From contig NZ_NSKC01000002.1 of the NCBI RefSeq assembly GCF_002286985.1, positions 372,001-436,000 on the forward strand: a stretch of 64,000 nucleotides of DNA, read 5' to 3'. Positions 8,116-15,703 of the stretch are shown here, in pieces. The DNA comes from Halorubrum salipaludis. GTDB taxonomy: Archaea > Halobacteriota > Halobacteria > Halobacteriales > Haloferacaceae. How positions within the stretch are numbered: the first letter of the stretch is position 1; every line of letters starts with the position of its first letter. Both the position numbers and the translations under genes were made by a program. Below the pieces are notes generated by a model, which was given only the letters and a program-made list of their open reading frames with translations, was not told the DNA's origin and searched no databases.

Positions 8116-8574
8116 TTAGTCTGCGCCCGCTGGGGCGGTGTCACGGGCCTGACTGCGACTACGCCAGTAGCCCTGCGCGTACGCGCCGAGGAACATCCCG
8201 GCGAGCGCCCAGAGGATGGTGACGTTGCCGACGCCGAGGCTCGCGTACGCCGCGCCCGGACAGATGCCCGAGAGCCCCCAGCCGACGCCGAAGACGGCGC
8301 CGCCGACGAGGACGTTCCGGTCGAAGGGCTTCAGGCGGCGTTCGTAGGGGTTGCCGGTGAGCGGCGCGGCGTCTCGGATCCGGGGGAGCAGCGCGAACGC
8401 GATCCCGGAGACGATGGCGGCGCCGAACATCACGAACGGCAGGCCGAGGTCGTCGAACTGGAGGAAGTTCAGCACCACTTCCGGGCGCGCCATGTGGCTG
8501 AACCCGAGCCCGAACCCGAAGATCAGGCCGCCGACGAAGATCAGCGGCTTGAACAACGGATGCCTGTCCGCCAT
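8116..8574 (-). CDS. YeeE/YedE-family protein, C-terminal half
   Basis: A 152-residue membrane protein starting MADRHPLFKP, with four predicted helices and the motif SGICPGAAYASLG, whose cysteine is conserved in YeeE/YedE (thiosulfate transporter TsuA-like) proteins. It pairs with the gene just upstream, which carries the N-terminal YeeE half; their stop and start share one base (TAATG). Together the halves should make one transporter moving sulfane sulfur or thiosulfate across the membrane. A split YeeE is common in sulfur-oxidising bacteria and archaea. An in-frame extension further upstream was rejected because it is antisense-like arginine-rich sequence inside the neighbour. Confidence 0.88.
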   Translation of the reverse strand: MADRHPLFKPLIFVGGLIFGFGLGFSHMARPEVVLNFLQFDDLGLPFVMFGAAIVSGIAFALLPRIRDAAPLTGNPYERRLKPFDRNVLVGGAVFGVGWGLSGICPGAAYASLGVGNVTILWALAGMFLGAYAQGYWRSRSQARDTAPAGAD

Positions 8575-9131
8575 TACGGGCTCACCCCCAGTGCGGCGAC
8601 GACCTGTGCCGTCCCGATCGCCACCGTCAGGAACGTCAGCACGCCGACGAGCGACGTCTTCGACGCCGAGCCGACGCCGCAGACGCCGTGGCCGGACGTA
8701 CAGCCCTTGCCGACGCGGGTCCCGATGCCGACGAGAATGCCGCCGAGGAACAGCCGCCACGGCTGGACGTCGGTCGTCCAGAGCGTGACGCCGGCGACCT
8801 CGTACAGCTGGCCGGTCGTTCCGGGTTCGTACAGGGAGCTCGTGACCACTCCGGACTGGAACGTCGCGGCGAAGGCCAGTCCGCCGAGGATGATGCCGGC
8901 CGTGAACACGAGCCGCCAGTCCCGCGAAGCGACGTACCGCTGGAACCGCGACTGGCCGGACACGTACGACAGCGTCGACTCGAGGAACGTGCTCGCTCCG
9001 GCGGGGATGCCCGTTCCGAGGTAGATGACGACGGTCCCGAGGCCGACGAGCAGGCCGCCGACGGCGTATCGGCCGATCCCGTTGGGGAACAGCTCGGCGG
9101 CCGCCTGGAGCAGTGCTGGGTCAGCAACCAT
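8574..9131 (-). CDS. YeeE/YedE-family protein, N-terminal half
   Basis: A 185-residue membrane protein with about five helices and the diagnostic GKGCTSGHGVCG motif of YeeE/YedE proteins, which holds two cysteines thought to hand sulfur through the membrane in the thiosulfate transporter TsuA. The downstream gene supplies the second half. It begins 8 bp after the rhodanese-MBL gene. A role in import or export of thiosulfate or sulfane sulfur is well supported by family; direction is not known. Confidence 0.9.
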   Translation of the reverse strand: MVADPALLQAAAELFPNGIGRYAVGGLLVGLGTVVIYLGTGIPAGASTFLESTLSYVSGQSRFQRYVASRDWRLVFTAGIILGGLAFAATFQSGVVTSSLYEPGTTGQLYEVAGVTLWTTDVQPWRLFLGGILVGIGTRVGKGCTSGHGVCGVGSASKTSLVGVLTFLTVAIGTAQVVAALGVSP

Positions 9132-9139
9132 CGGCGTCG

Positions 9140-10333
9140 TCAGTCACCCGCGAGCGACTCCTGGCTCGCCGCGCAGTTGTTGGGGCCGAGTTCGAGCGTG
9201 AACGCTTCCTCGTCGTCGACGGCGTTCTGGCCGAGGTTCGTCGCGATGATGTCCTCGTAGTTGGCCGGCCGCGGCGGCATGTCCGAGAGGATCAGGTCGA
9301 CGAACTCCTGTTCGTCCATCGTGAGCGCGTCCATCTCCGCGACGAGCTCGCCGATGGGGGCCGTGTAGGTCCCGTCCGCGGCTGGCTCGGCGGCGTCGCT
9401 GAAGTGCGCACCCCCGATCAGCGTGTCGTCGGGCAGCGTCAGCACGCGCTCCTGCAGCGACTCGTAGAGCATGCGGGCCGCGTCCGGTGCGCCGTCGTCG
9501 CCCTCCTCGAGGTCGGGGCGAGCGACGCTCTCGATGAACAGCCCGTCGCCGGTCGCGAGCAGGCTTCCGTCGACGAGGTAGGAGGTCATCCCGGTCGTGT
9601 GACCGGGCGTGTAGACGGCCTCGATGGTGGCGTCGCCGACCTGGAAGATGTCGCCGTCCGCGGCCGTGGTCAGCTCGTCCGCGTACGTGACGCCGCGGTC
9701 GACGGCGGCCTCGGGAATGACGCCCTCGACGCCTTCCGCGTCGAGATCGCGAACCCCGGAGATGTGGTCGGCGTGGACGTGGGTGTCCAGGGCGTACCGG
9801 AGGTCGACGCCGAGGTCGTCGGCGTCCTCTAAGTAGCGGTCGGTGAACGCCCGCAGCGGGTCGATGATCGCGGCTTCGCCGTCGTCGTAGAGGAGGTAGC
9901 CGAGACAGCCCGAGGACGGGCGCTGGTACTGGAGGAGCGTTCCCGCGCCGTCGTAGTCGGTGACTTCGACGGTCTCGTAGATGCTCGCCCAGCCGTTCAT
10001 GCCGTCCTCGAGGTGATCGACGTCGTACCCGCGTTCCGCGAGCGTGCCCGCGACGTACTCGCTGGCGCCGCCCTTCGCGCACAGGACGGTCACCTCGCGG
10101 TCGTCGGGGATCCGATCGAGGACATCCTCGTCGATGTCGTCCTCGAGGAACTCGAAGTACGGGACGTTGATCGACGTGACGTTCTCGCCGTCGATGCGCC
10201 ACTCCTCGTAATCGGATTGCATGCGCGCGTCGAGGAGGGTAATGTCCTCGCCGGCGTCGATGCGGTCCTTCAGCGTTTCCGGCTCGACCGACGCGACTTC
10301 GACGTCAGGAGTCGGGAAGTCATCAGCGTTCAT
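9140..10333 (-). CDS. Rhodanese-metallo-beta-lactamase fusion, persulfide dioxygenase-like
   Basis: A 397-residue fusion. Residues 1-125 form a rhodanese domain with catalytic loop LCAKGGAS (Cys85). Residues 130-397 form a metallo-beta-lactamase domain of the ETHE1/persulfide-dioxygenase type, with THVHADH at 184-190 and metal ligands His245 (PGHTTG), Asp263 (TGDG) and His310. ETHE1-type enzymes oxidise glutathione or protein persulfide to sulfite; rhodanese then uses sulfite to make thiosulfate. The rhodanese domain is N-terminal here, opposite to many bacterial fusions. ATG at 10333 was chosen over a TTG three codons earlier. It is the first gene of a five-gene unit with an operator 48 bp upstream. 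Confidence 0.92.
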   Translation of the reverse strand: MNADDFPTPDVEVASVEPETLKDRIDAGEDITLLDARMQSDYEEWRIDGENVTSINVPYFEFLEDDIDEDVLDRIPDDREVTVLCAKGGASEYVAGTLAERGYDVDHLEDGMNGWASIYETVEVTDYDGAGTLLQYQRPSSGCLGYLLYDDGEAAIIDPLRAFTDRYLEDADDLGVDLRYALDTHVHADHISGVRDLDAEGVEGVIPEAAVDRGVTYADELTTAADGDIFQVGDATIEAVYTPGHTTGMTSYLVDGSLLATGDGLFIESVARPDLEEGDDGAPDAARMLYESLQERVLTLPDDTLIGGAHFSDAAEPAADGTYTAPIGELVAEMDALTMDEQEFVDLILSDMPPRPANYEDIIATNLGQNAVDDEEAFTLELGPNNCAASQESLAGD

Positions 10334-10380
10334 CTTGTGCAATCGTTTCTACCGGCCGGATGTACAAAAGGATTCTCATA

Positions 10381-10403
10381 GTATTCCCTAAATCAAACAA
10401 TAC
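10381..10403. promoter_or_regulatory. Sulfur operator motif upstream of the rhodanese-MBL operon
   Basis: GTATTC, 11 bases, CAATAC on the plus strand; only one base of the two half sites breaks perfect inverted symmetry. It lies 48-70 bp before the rhodanese-MBL start, and on the coding strand is followed by a TATGAGAAT TATA-like stretch. The arrangement matches the other sulfur units. Confidence 0.75.
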
Positions 10404-10537
10404 TACTCGGAGTCTACAACACCACGAATCCCTAATCACCGCGCATATGCGTTGTTAGAGCTAATTTACAGCGTCTCTGGCCGGATTAGTAGTTTGTAGT
10501 AAGCACAAGAATCGACAATCTTTTAGTCGGGAGGGGG

Positions 10538-10560
10538 GTATTGTGCGATAGCTCCAATAC
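10538..10560. promoter_or_regulatory. Sulfur operator motif upstream of TusA-DsrE2
   Basis: GTATTG, 11 bases, CAATAC: a perfect inverted repeat of 6-bp halves, and the cleanest copy of the motif. It ends 22 bp before the TusA ATG. The A+T-rich CTTTTAG stretch lies upstream of the site rather than downstream, so here the site may overlap or follow the TATA box, unlike the minus-strand units. Confidence 0.75.
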
Positions 10561-10582
10561 AGACGAACGGAGCAGATACCCA

Positions 10583-10828
10583 ATGAGTGCAGAATACGAC
10601 ATCGCGGAGACGCTTGACGTGAAGGGTGCATCGTGTCCCATGCCTGTGGTGAAGACGAAAGGCGCAATCGACGACCTCGCCCCCGGTGAGATCCTCGAAG
10701 TGCTGGCGACGGACGCCGGCAGCATGAGCGACATCGACGGCTGGGCGGCCGGCACTGAGGGCGTCGAGCTCGTCGCCCAGGAGGAAGGCGACGACGTGTA
10801 CAAACACTACGTGCGCAAGACGGAGTAA
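10583..10828 (+). CDS. TusA-family sulfur carrier protein (first copy)
   Basis: An 81-residue protein with the TusA signature CPMPVVKTK; Cys18 is the residue that carries the persulfide. It starts MSAEYDIAET; upstream in-frame codons were dropped because they run through the operator. It is followed 2 bp later by a DsrE2 gene, a pairing known from sulfur-oxidising archaea and bacteria in which TusA passes sulfur to or from DsrE-type proteins. Its GASCPMP core differs from that of the second TusA copy at 13261, suggesting different partners. Confidence 0.93.
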   Translation: MSAEYDIAETLDVKGASCPMPVVKTKGAIDDLAPGEILEVLATDAGSMSDIDGWAAGTEGVELVAQEEGDDVYKHYVRKTE

Positions 10829-10830
10829 GG

Positions 10831-11403
10831 ATGAGCACGGATACGCCCGACGCGCCGACCGACGACCCGCCCTCGCGTGCGGAGCTGGCCGCACGCGTCG
10901 ACGAACTCGAGGAGGCGCTCGCCGAAGCCACGGCCGACGACGGGGACAAGAAGATGAGCATCATCGCGACGAAGGGCACGCTGGACATGGCGTACCCCCC
11001 GCTCATTCTCGCCAGCACCGCGGCCGCGTTCGGCTACGACGTGACCGTCTTCCACACGTTCTGGGGGCTGGAAATCCTTCACGAGGAGCGCTCGAAGAAC
11101 CTCAAGCTCAGCTCCGTCGGCAACCCCAACATGCCCGTGCCGAACGCCGTCGCGGCGCTCCCGGGAATGGACCGCGTGACGACGAAGATGATGGAGAAGA
11201 AGATCGCGGACAACGACACCGCCACCATCGAGGAGCTCATCGAGACGAGCCTCGAGATGGGCGTCGAGTTCCAGGCCTGCCAGATGACCATCGACCTGAT
11301 GGGCTACGACGAAGACGAGTTCTACGACGGCGTCACCACAGGCGTCGGCGCCGCCACCGCCCTTCAGGACATGGCCGACGCCGACATCCAGCTCCTCGTC
11401 TAA
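10831..11403 (+). CDS. DsrE2-like (DsrE/DsrF/DrsH) sulfur relay protein
   Basis: A 190-residue protein of the DsrE/DsrF/DrsH-like family. After a charged 40-residue N-terminal extension with coiled-coil character, the domain opens with MSIIATKGTLDMAYPP, continues through the FHTFWGLE segment, and carries the conserved cysteine Cys150 in FQACQMTIDLMG. DsrE2 proteins bind sulfane sulfur and exchange it with TusA. It lies 2 bp after the TusA gene, so the two are one transcription unit. Some DsrE2 proteins have a membrane helix; none is obvious here beyond a hydrophobic stretch at residues 55-70. Confidence 0.92.
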   Translation: MSTDTPDAPTDDPPSRAELAARVDELEEALAEATADDGDKKMSIIATKGTLDMAYPPLILASTAAAFGYDVTVFHTFWGLEILHEERSKNLKLSSVGNPNMPVPNAVAALPGMDRVTTKMMEKKIADNDTATIEELIETSLEMGVEFQACQMTIDLMGYDEDEFYDGVTTGVGAATALQDMADADIQLLV

Positions 11404-11486
11404 CCCTCGATGACGCGTTCGAGGGTCCGATCCCCCGAAACCGACGACGCAACCGAACCAACGCTCCCTCCCTCGAAGGGATTCGG

Positions 11487-12116
11487 TTACGAATCCGACT
11501 CCCTCGTGGCACGCTCGCGCCCGATAGCGCCCGCGAGCGTCAGCAAGTAGCCGAGCCCGTACCGGACGTCCGGGTCCCGTACCCCGCGAAGTAAGCCGAC
11601 GGCCCCGACCTGCTCCGGCGGTTCACGCTCCGCCTCACCGACACTCTCCAGCAGCGTCTCCATGCCGTCACGGGTGTCGTCGTCCGCCGCCGTCTGCGCC
11701 ACCTCGCCGAGCGCGGCGCCGGTTCCGGCGAGCGATCTGACCATCTCGTCGTCGAGCGCCGCCGTCGCCAGCGACCCGACCTCCGCGAGTTCGGCCAGTT
11801 CGTCGAGCGTCCCGCTCCGCTGGAGCGCGAGCAACGTGTCGAGCGCCTCGCGCAGGTCGTCGCCGCTCTCTCCGACCGCCTCGGCCAGCGCCACGGTTTC
11901 GTCGGTCGCCAGTCCGTCGGCGGACTCGGCGAGCGTCGATCCCGTGGCCGAGAGCTCGCGGACCATCTCGTCGTCGAGCGCGCTCTCGCCCAGCGAGATC
12001 ACGTCCAGCAGCTCGTTGACGGCGTCGAGGTGTTCCACAAACTCGGCGACCGCCTCGGGGTTCCGTTCGATCGCCGCCTCCAACTCGGAGTGCTCGGGAC
12101 CCTGCCGCTCGGCCAT
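11487..12116 (-). CDS. DUF1641 protein, partner of SQR
   Basis: A 209-residue, acidic, all-helical protein starting MAERQGPEHSE. It contains repeated segments of the type LDDEMVRELSATGSTLAE and LDDEMVRSLAGTGAALGE, typical of DUF1641, and ends with a conserved DPDVRYGLGYLLTLA. DUF1641 proteins are regularly encoded beside sulfide:quinone oxidoreductases and formate dehydrogenase accessory genes; a scaffold or membrane-docking role has been suggested but not established. It starts 2 bp after the SQR stop. An in-frame upstream extension was rejected, since it overlaps SQR and is arginine-rich. Confidence 0.85.
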   Translation of the reverse strand: MAERQGPEHSELEAAIERNPEAVAEFVEHLDAVNELLDVISLGESALDDEMVRELSATGSTLAESADGLATDETVALAEAVGESGDDLREALDTLLALQRSGTLDELAELAEVGSLATAALDDEMVRSLAGTGAALGEVAQTAADDDTRDGMETLLESVGEAEREPPEQVGAVGLLRGVRDPDVRYGLGYLLTLAGAIGRERATRESDS

Positions 12117-12118
12117 GG

Positions 12119-13264
12119 TCAGAGCAGCCCCCGCGCAGTCAGCCAGTAGGCCTCGTTGTACGCCAGTTTCGACCAGTGGAGTTTCTCCGAGGGCGGCGCC
12201 GGCGACGGCGGGTTCTCGTAGTCGAACTCGACGAACGACGCCGCGTCCATCCCCGTCTCGATGAAGCACAGCGTCTTCCCGTCGTAGGTCGCCGTCGCCG
12301 GGCGGCCGCGGATCTCGCTGGCGAGGCGCCGCCCGACGACGCCGGCCTGGTAGTGCGCGACGCTGCCCGCGTTCGGGACGCCGGTGTCGGCGGTGTCACC
12401 GAGCGCGTACACGTTCTCGGCGGCCTCGGCTTCGAGCGTGTGCTTGTCGACGTCGACCCAGCCGTCGTCGCCGAGGCCAGCCTCTTCGATCAGCTCGACG
12501 CCGGTGTGAGGCGGGATCGTCACGAGGAGGTCGTAGTCGAGCTCGGTTTCTTCCATCGACGTGACGGTCTCCGCCTCCGGGTCGACCGACTCGGCGTTGA
12601 AGAACGTCTCCACGTGGATGTCTCGTTTCTCCATGATAGGCCGAGCCCACTCGGCGATGTGTGGGTTGCCGTGGACGCGCTGGATCGGGTACGTGTAGGT
12701 GATGTCGACGTCCTCCCGCAGCCCCCGCTCGCGGAGCCAGTCGTCAGCCATGAAGACGAACTCCAAGGGGGCGGCCGGACACATGTGTGGCGTTCCGACG
12801 ACGCTCAACACGAGGTCGCCCTCGGTGAACGCCAGCAGTTCGTCGCGCAGGTCGGTGGCCCCCGACTCGCTGTAGTAGTCGTGGCCGCCCTCCGCGAGGC
12901 CGGGGATCCGGTCGGGCTCCAGCGTCGACCCAGTCGCCAACACGAGGTGATCGTAGCTGACTGGCGGAGCACCCCCGTCGAACCGGAGCCGCTGGGCCTC
13001 GGTGTCGATCTCGGTCACGCGGTCGATCCGGAGGTCGACGGCGTCGTCGACGAGCTCGTCGAGCGCGCGCCGACCGTCCGCCGGTTCGCGCTGGCCGAAC
13101 GGCACGTACAGCCAGACCGGCTTGTAGACGTGGTCGGGGTCGTCGTTGATCAGCGTGACGCGGACCTCGCCGGCGTCGAGTTCGGGTTCGAGCCGGTCGG
13201 CGAGGTCGTTCGCGAGCACCGATCCGCCGGTCCCGCCGCCCACGATGACGACGTGCTCGGTCAT
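12119..13264 (-). CDS. Sulfide:quinone oxidoreductase-like flavoprotein
   Basis: A 381-residue FAD-dependent pyridine nucleotide-disulfide oxidoreductase of the SQR type, oxidising sulfide to sulfane sulfur with electrons to quinone at the membrane. The Rossmann loop is VVIVGGGTGG at residues 5-14, the second FAD motif is VYALGDTAD at about 285-293. Two of the three cysteines used by classical SQRs are visible: Cys162 in THMCPAAP context and Cys333 in KTLCFIETG. The first, near residue 120, is absent, which places it with SQR types that work with two cysteines. The hydrophobic C-terminal helices that dock on the membrane are present. Start overlaps the TusA stop by 4 bp (ATGA). Confidence 0.88.
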   Translation of the reverse strand: MTEHVVIVGGGTGGSVLANDLADRLEPELDAGEVRVTLINDDPDHVYKPVWLYVPFGQREPADGRRALDELVDDAVDLRIDRVTEIDTEAQRLRFDGGAPPVSYDHLVLATGSTLEPDRIPGLAEGGHDYYSESGATDLRDELLAFTEGDLVLSVVGTPHMCPAAPLEFVFMADDWLRERGLREDVDITYTYPIQRVHGNPHIAEWARPIMEKRDIHVETFFNAESVDPEAETVTSMEETELDYDLLVTIPPHTGVELIEEAGLGDDGWVDVDKHTLEAEAAENVYALGDTADTGVPNAGSVAHYQAGVVGRRLASEIRGRPATATYDGKTLCFIETGMDAASFVEFDYENPPSPAPPSEKLHWSKLAYNEAYWLTARGLL

Positions 13265-13497
13265 GCTTTCTCCACGTAGAACGCGTCGTGGTCGTCGAGC
13301 TTTTCGACCGCGAGTAGTTCGTTTCCGGCCTCCTCGGCCCACTCGGGAACGTCGGTGAGCGACTGGTCGTTGTCGCTCAGCAGTCGGATCACGTCGCCCG
13401 ACTCGGCGTCCCGAATCCTTCCGATGAGGTCCATCAGCGGACCGGGACAGGCCGCGCCTCTGGCGTCGACCGTGTCGTCTGGCTCGATGTCAGTCAT
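13261..13497 (-). CDS. TusA-family sulfur carrier protein (second copy)
   Basis: A 78-residue TusA-family protein with Cys17 in AACPGPLMDL, the CPGP variant of the motif. Its stop overlaps the SQR start (ATGA), so sulfur released by SQR could be handed to it directly; the coupling of expression is seen, the transfer is inference. It is the promoter-proximal gene of the TusA-SQR-DUF1641 unit, with an operator motif 40 bp upstream. Confidence 0.92.
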   Translation of the reverse strand: MTDIEPDDTVDARGAACPGPLMDLIGRIRDAESGDVIRLLSDNDQSLTDVPEWAEEAGNELLAVEKLDDHDAFYVEKA

Positions 13498-13536
13498 GGC
13501 TCTCTCACAGGCGGCAGTTGGAACCGCCCCATATTA

Positions 13537-13559
13537 GTATTGTGCTTGATTTCCAAGAC
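13537..13559. promoter_or_regulatory. Sulfur operator motif upstream of TusA-SQR-DUF1641
   Basis: GTATTG, 11 bases, CAAGAC on the plus strand, one base from the GTATTG-N11-CAATAC consensus. It is 40-62 bp before the TusA start; on the coding strand it is followed directly by CTAATATGG, a TATA-like box. The rest of the 254-bp gap up to 13752 holds nothing recognisable. Confidence 0.7.
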
Positions 13560-13752
13560 CATGAAAAACTAAGCGGACAGGCAACCGAGAGTCGCTCTCA
13601 GAGCCGCAAAGCTGGGATTCACGGGTGAGTCAAAGCGGAGAATCCGAGATCGATGTTACGTACTGAACACGCTGTGCCGGTAGTTACGTCTCACCCGACG
13701 ACATCCGCCCGCCGGCCGAGCGATCCGGCCCGACCGGCACGTCCATCGACTG

Positions 13753-15003
13753 CTACCGGTCGATCCGGGACCGCCACCTCGCTGGAAGCCGAGCGTAGAC
13801 GACCGCGTTGTCGACGAGTGCGTCCACCGGAACGTACTCATCCGGCGCGTGGGCGGTGTCAGTCCCCAGCGCGAACTCGACGGTCGGGACACCCGCGTTC
13901 CGGAGCTTCTTGGCGTCACCGCCACCCGTCGCGCTCCGCCGAAAGACGCGAGCGCCCGTGACGTCCTCCGCCGTCGACGCGACAGCTTCGACGAGCGGGC
14001 TGCCGGGAGCTTCGGCGGTGCCGACGCTCCGGGATACAGCAGCAATCGTTATGCCGTCACAGTCGGCGACGCACTCCCGTATCTCCGCGAGCACGTCGGG
14101 CGTGTGGACGCCCGCCGTCAGCCGCACGTCGACCTCGGCGCGGGCGGACTGCGGGACGCTGTTGATGGCGTCGCCGCCGTCGAAGACGCCGAGATTGATC
14201 GAGGGGTACTCGAACAACTCACGAGCGACGTCCTCCCCCATCGAGGGGGCGTAGTACTCGACCGACTCCTCGACGATCGGCGCCACGTCGGCGTCGATCT
14301 CGAGCCGCCGGGTGCCGAACCGTTCGCGCATCGTCTCGACCGCGTCGTAGAGTCGGTCGATGGCGTTGACGCCGAGCACCGGCCGGGAGCCGTGGGCCCC
14401 CTCACCGGTGGCTTCGAGCGTCAGCCAGATGCTGCCACGGTCCGCGACCGTGACGGAGTGACGGCCGCCCTCGCAGGTCGGCTCGCCGATCACGCACGCG
14501 TCCGCATCGAGCCGTCCGGCGTCCAGCAGCGCCGGCAGCCCGGCGTCACCGCCCACCTCCTCGTCGCTCACGAAGGCGAACAGGAGGTCGACGGGCGGGT
14601 CGGTGTCGGTGGCCGCGACGGCCCGAATCGCGAACAGCATCGACGCGACGGCCCCTTTCATGTCGGTCGCGCCGCGACCGTATATCCGGTCGTCGACGCG
14701 CTCGCCGAGCGGATCGCGGGACCAGGTGTCTGCGTCGAAGGGCACCGTATCGAGGTGGCCGTTGTAGAGCAGCGTCTCGTCGGACTCGCCAGGGATTCGA
14801 ACGAGGAGGTTCGGCTTCGCCGGGTCGACCGCGAACCGCTCGGCGTCGACCGGAAGCGGGTCGAGGAATCGCTCGATCTCGGAGACGATCGCACGCGTGT
14901 CGCCGGGCGGGTTCGACGTGTCGATCGCGAGGAGATCGAGGGCGAGCGCGACCAGCTCATCGCGGTGGGCTCGAACGTACTCGTGAGGGGTACCGTCGGT
15001 CAT
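13753..15003 (-). CDS. M20-family peptidase/deacylase (ArgE/DapE type)
   Basis: A 416-residue zinc hydrolase of the ArgE/DapE/ACY1 family. Metal-binding motifs are in order: GHLDTVP (His ligand and Asp), YGRGATDMKG (bridging Asp), SDEEVGG (catalytic Glu plus ligand), GEPT, and an HAPDEYV motif near the C terminus with the last His. A dimerisation domain sits between about residues 175 and 290. Likely substrates are N-acyl amino acids or succinyl-diaminopimelate-like compounds; the sequence does not decide. It interrupts the sulfur locus without an operator motif of its own. Start MTDGTPHEY at 15003 was preferred to a longer arginine-rich extension. Confidence 0.9.
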   Translation of the reverse strand: MTDGTPHEYVRAHRDELVALALDLLAIDTSNPPGDTRAIVSEIERFLDPLPVDAERFAVDPAKPNLLVRIPGESDETLLYNGHLDTVPFDADTWSRDPLGERVDDRIYGRGATDMKGAVASMLFAIRAVAATDTDPPVDLLFAFVSDEEVGGDAGLPALLDAGRLDADACVIGEPTCEGGRHSVTVADRGSIWLTLEATGEGAHGSRPVLGVNAIDRLYDAVETMRERFGTRRLEIDADVAPIVEESVEYYAPSMGEDVARELFEYPSINLGVFDGGDAINSVPQSARAEVDVRLTAGVHTPDVLAEIRECVADCDGITIAAVSRSVGTAEAPGSPLVEAVASTAEDVTGARVFRRSATGGGDAKKLRNAGVPTVEFALGTDTAHAPDEYVPVDALVDNAVVYARLPARWRSRIDR

Positions 15004-15031
15004 GAGCGGTCGCGTTCCGGCTGCGGTTCCG

Positions 15032-15067
15032 GTCCGCACTGACGGTCGCGTCCGCACTGACGGTCGC
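15032..15067 (+). repeat. 18-bp tandem duplication
   Basis: GTCCGCACTGACGGTCGC occurs twice in a row, directly upstream of the M20 peptidase start, in a 127-bp gap before the thioredoxin gene. Probably a simple slippage duplication. Confidence 0.85.
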
Positions 15068-15130
15068 GTGCGCTCGGTCGTCCGAACGACGACCCGCGTC
15101 CCGAGCGTCGCCCGTCAGGGCGCGGCCGAG

Positions 15131-15544
15131 TCACAGATGCTTCGCGATCACGGAGCGGAGCCGTGCTTCGTCCTGCATACCGACGAGTCGTTCGGCCGGC
15201 TGGCCGTCGGCGAAGAGAACGAGCGTCGGGACGCCCCTGACACCGTGCTCGGCCGCGAGCTGTTGGTTCGCGTCGACGTCGATCTTCGCTACGGTCGCAT
15301 CAGTCTCAGCGGCGATCGTGTCGACGACCGGTTCGAGCATCTGGCACGGGCCACACCAGTCAGCGTAGAAATCGGCCAGCACGACGTCGCGTTCGGCGAG
15401 CAGTTCTGACAGCTCACCGGTTCCGGTCACCGGAACCGGTTCGGAGGGACTCTGCGGTTCTGACGCCTCGTCACCGGCTGTTCGGCCCTTGTTCTGGAGA
15501 TCCTCCAGCTTCCGCCGCCGTATCTCCTCGATATCGTCCGTCAT
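15131..15544 (-). CDS. Thioredoxin
   Basis: A 137-residue thioredoxin with active site WCGPC (Cys64 and Cys67), followed by the GVRGVPTL segment with the cis-proline. A 45-residue charged N-terminal extension (RRRKLEDLQNKG and onwards) precedes the fold, as in several haloarchaeal thioredoxins. It would reduce protein disulfides and persulfides. A sulfur operator motif lies 33 bp upstream, so it probably belongs to the same regulon and serves as reductant for sulfur carriers. Start MTDDIEEIRR; a longer frame would include the operator. Confidence 0.93.
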   Translation of the reverse strand: MTDDIEEIRRRKLEDLQNKGRTAGDEASEPQSPSEPVPVTGTGELSELLAERDVVLADFYADWCGPCQMLEPVVDTIAAETDATVAKIDVDANQQLAAEHGVRGVPTLVLFADGQPAERLVGMQDEARLRSVIAKHL

Positions 15545-15576
15545 TACCGTTCTGTTCGTACCGGACTCGCTTATGT

Positions 15577-15599
15577 GTTTTGCATTTTGAGTACAATAC
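15577..15599. promoter_or_regulatory. Sulfur operator motif upstream of thioredoxin
   Basis: GTTTTG, 11 bases, CAATAC on the plus strand, the same halves as the TauE site. On the coding strand it reads GTATTG-N11-CAAAAC, then ACATAAG, a likely TATA box about 27 bp before the ATG, which suggests a nearly leaderless message. A lone GTATTG half occurs at 15648-15653 closer to the divergent DUF302 gene. Confidence 0.7.
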
Positions 15600-15703
15600 T
15601 GTAGTAGCACAGATGTAGAGATATCGGACAAAGAACATTGAAAACAGGTATTGGGAAACGTATCCGAAGAGATTTTGTCTTATCAACCCAAGACAGTACA
15701 CGA

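Noticed and set aside
15648-15670. A further sulfur operator before DUF302
   Set aside because: Only the GTATTG half matches; the partner half agrees at two of six positions.
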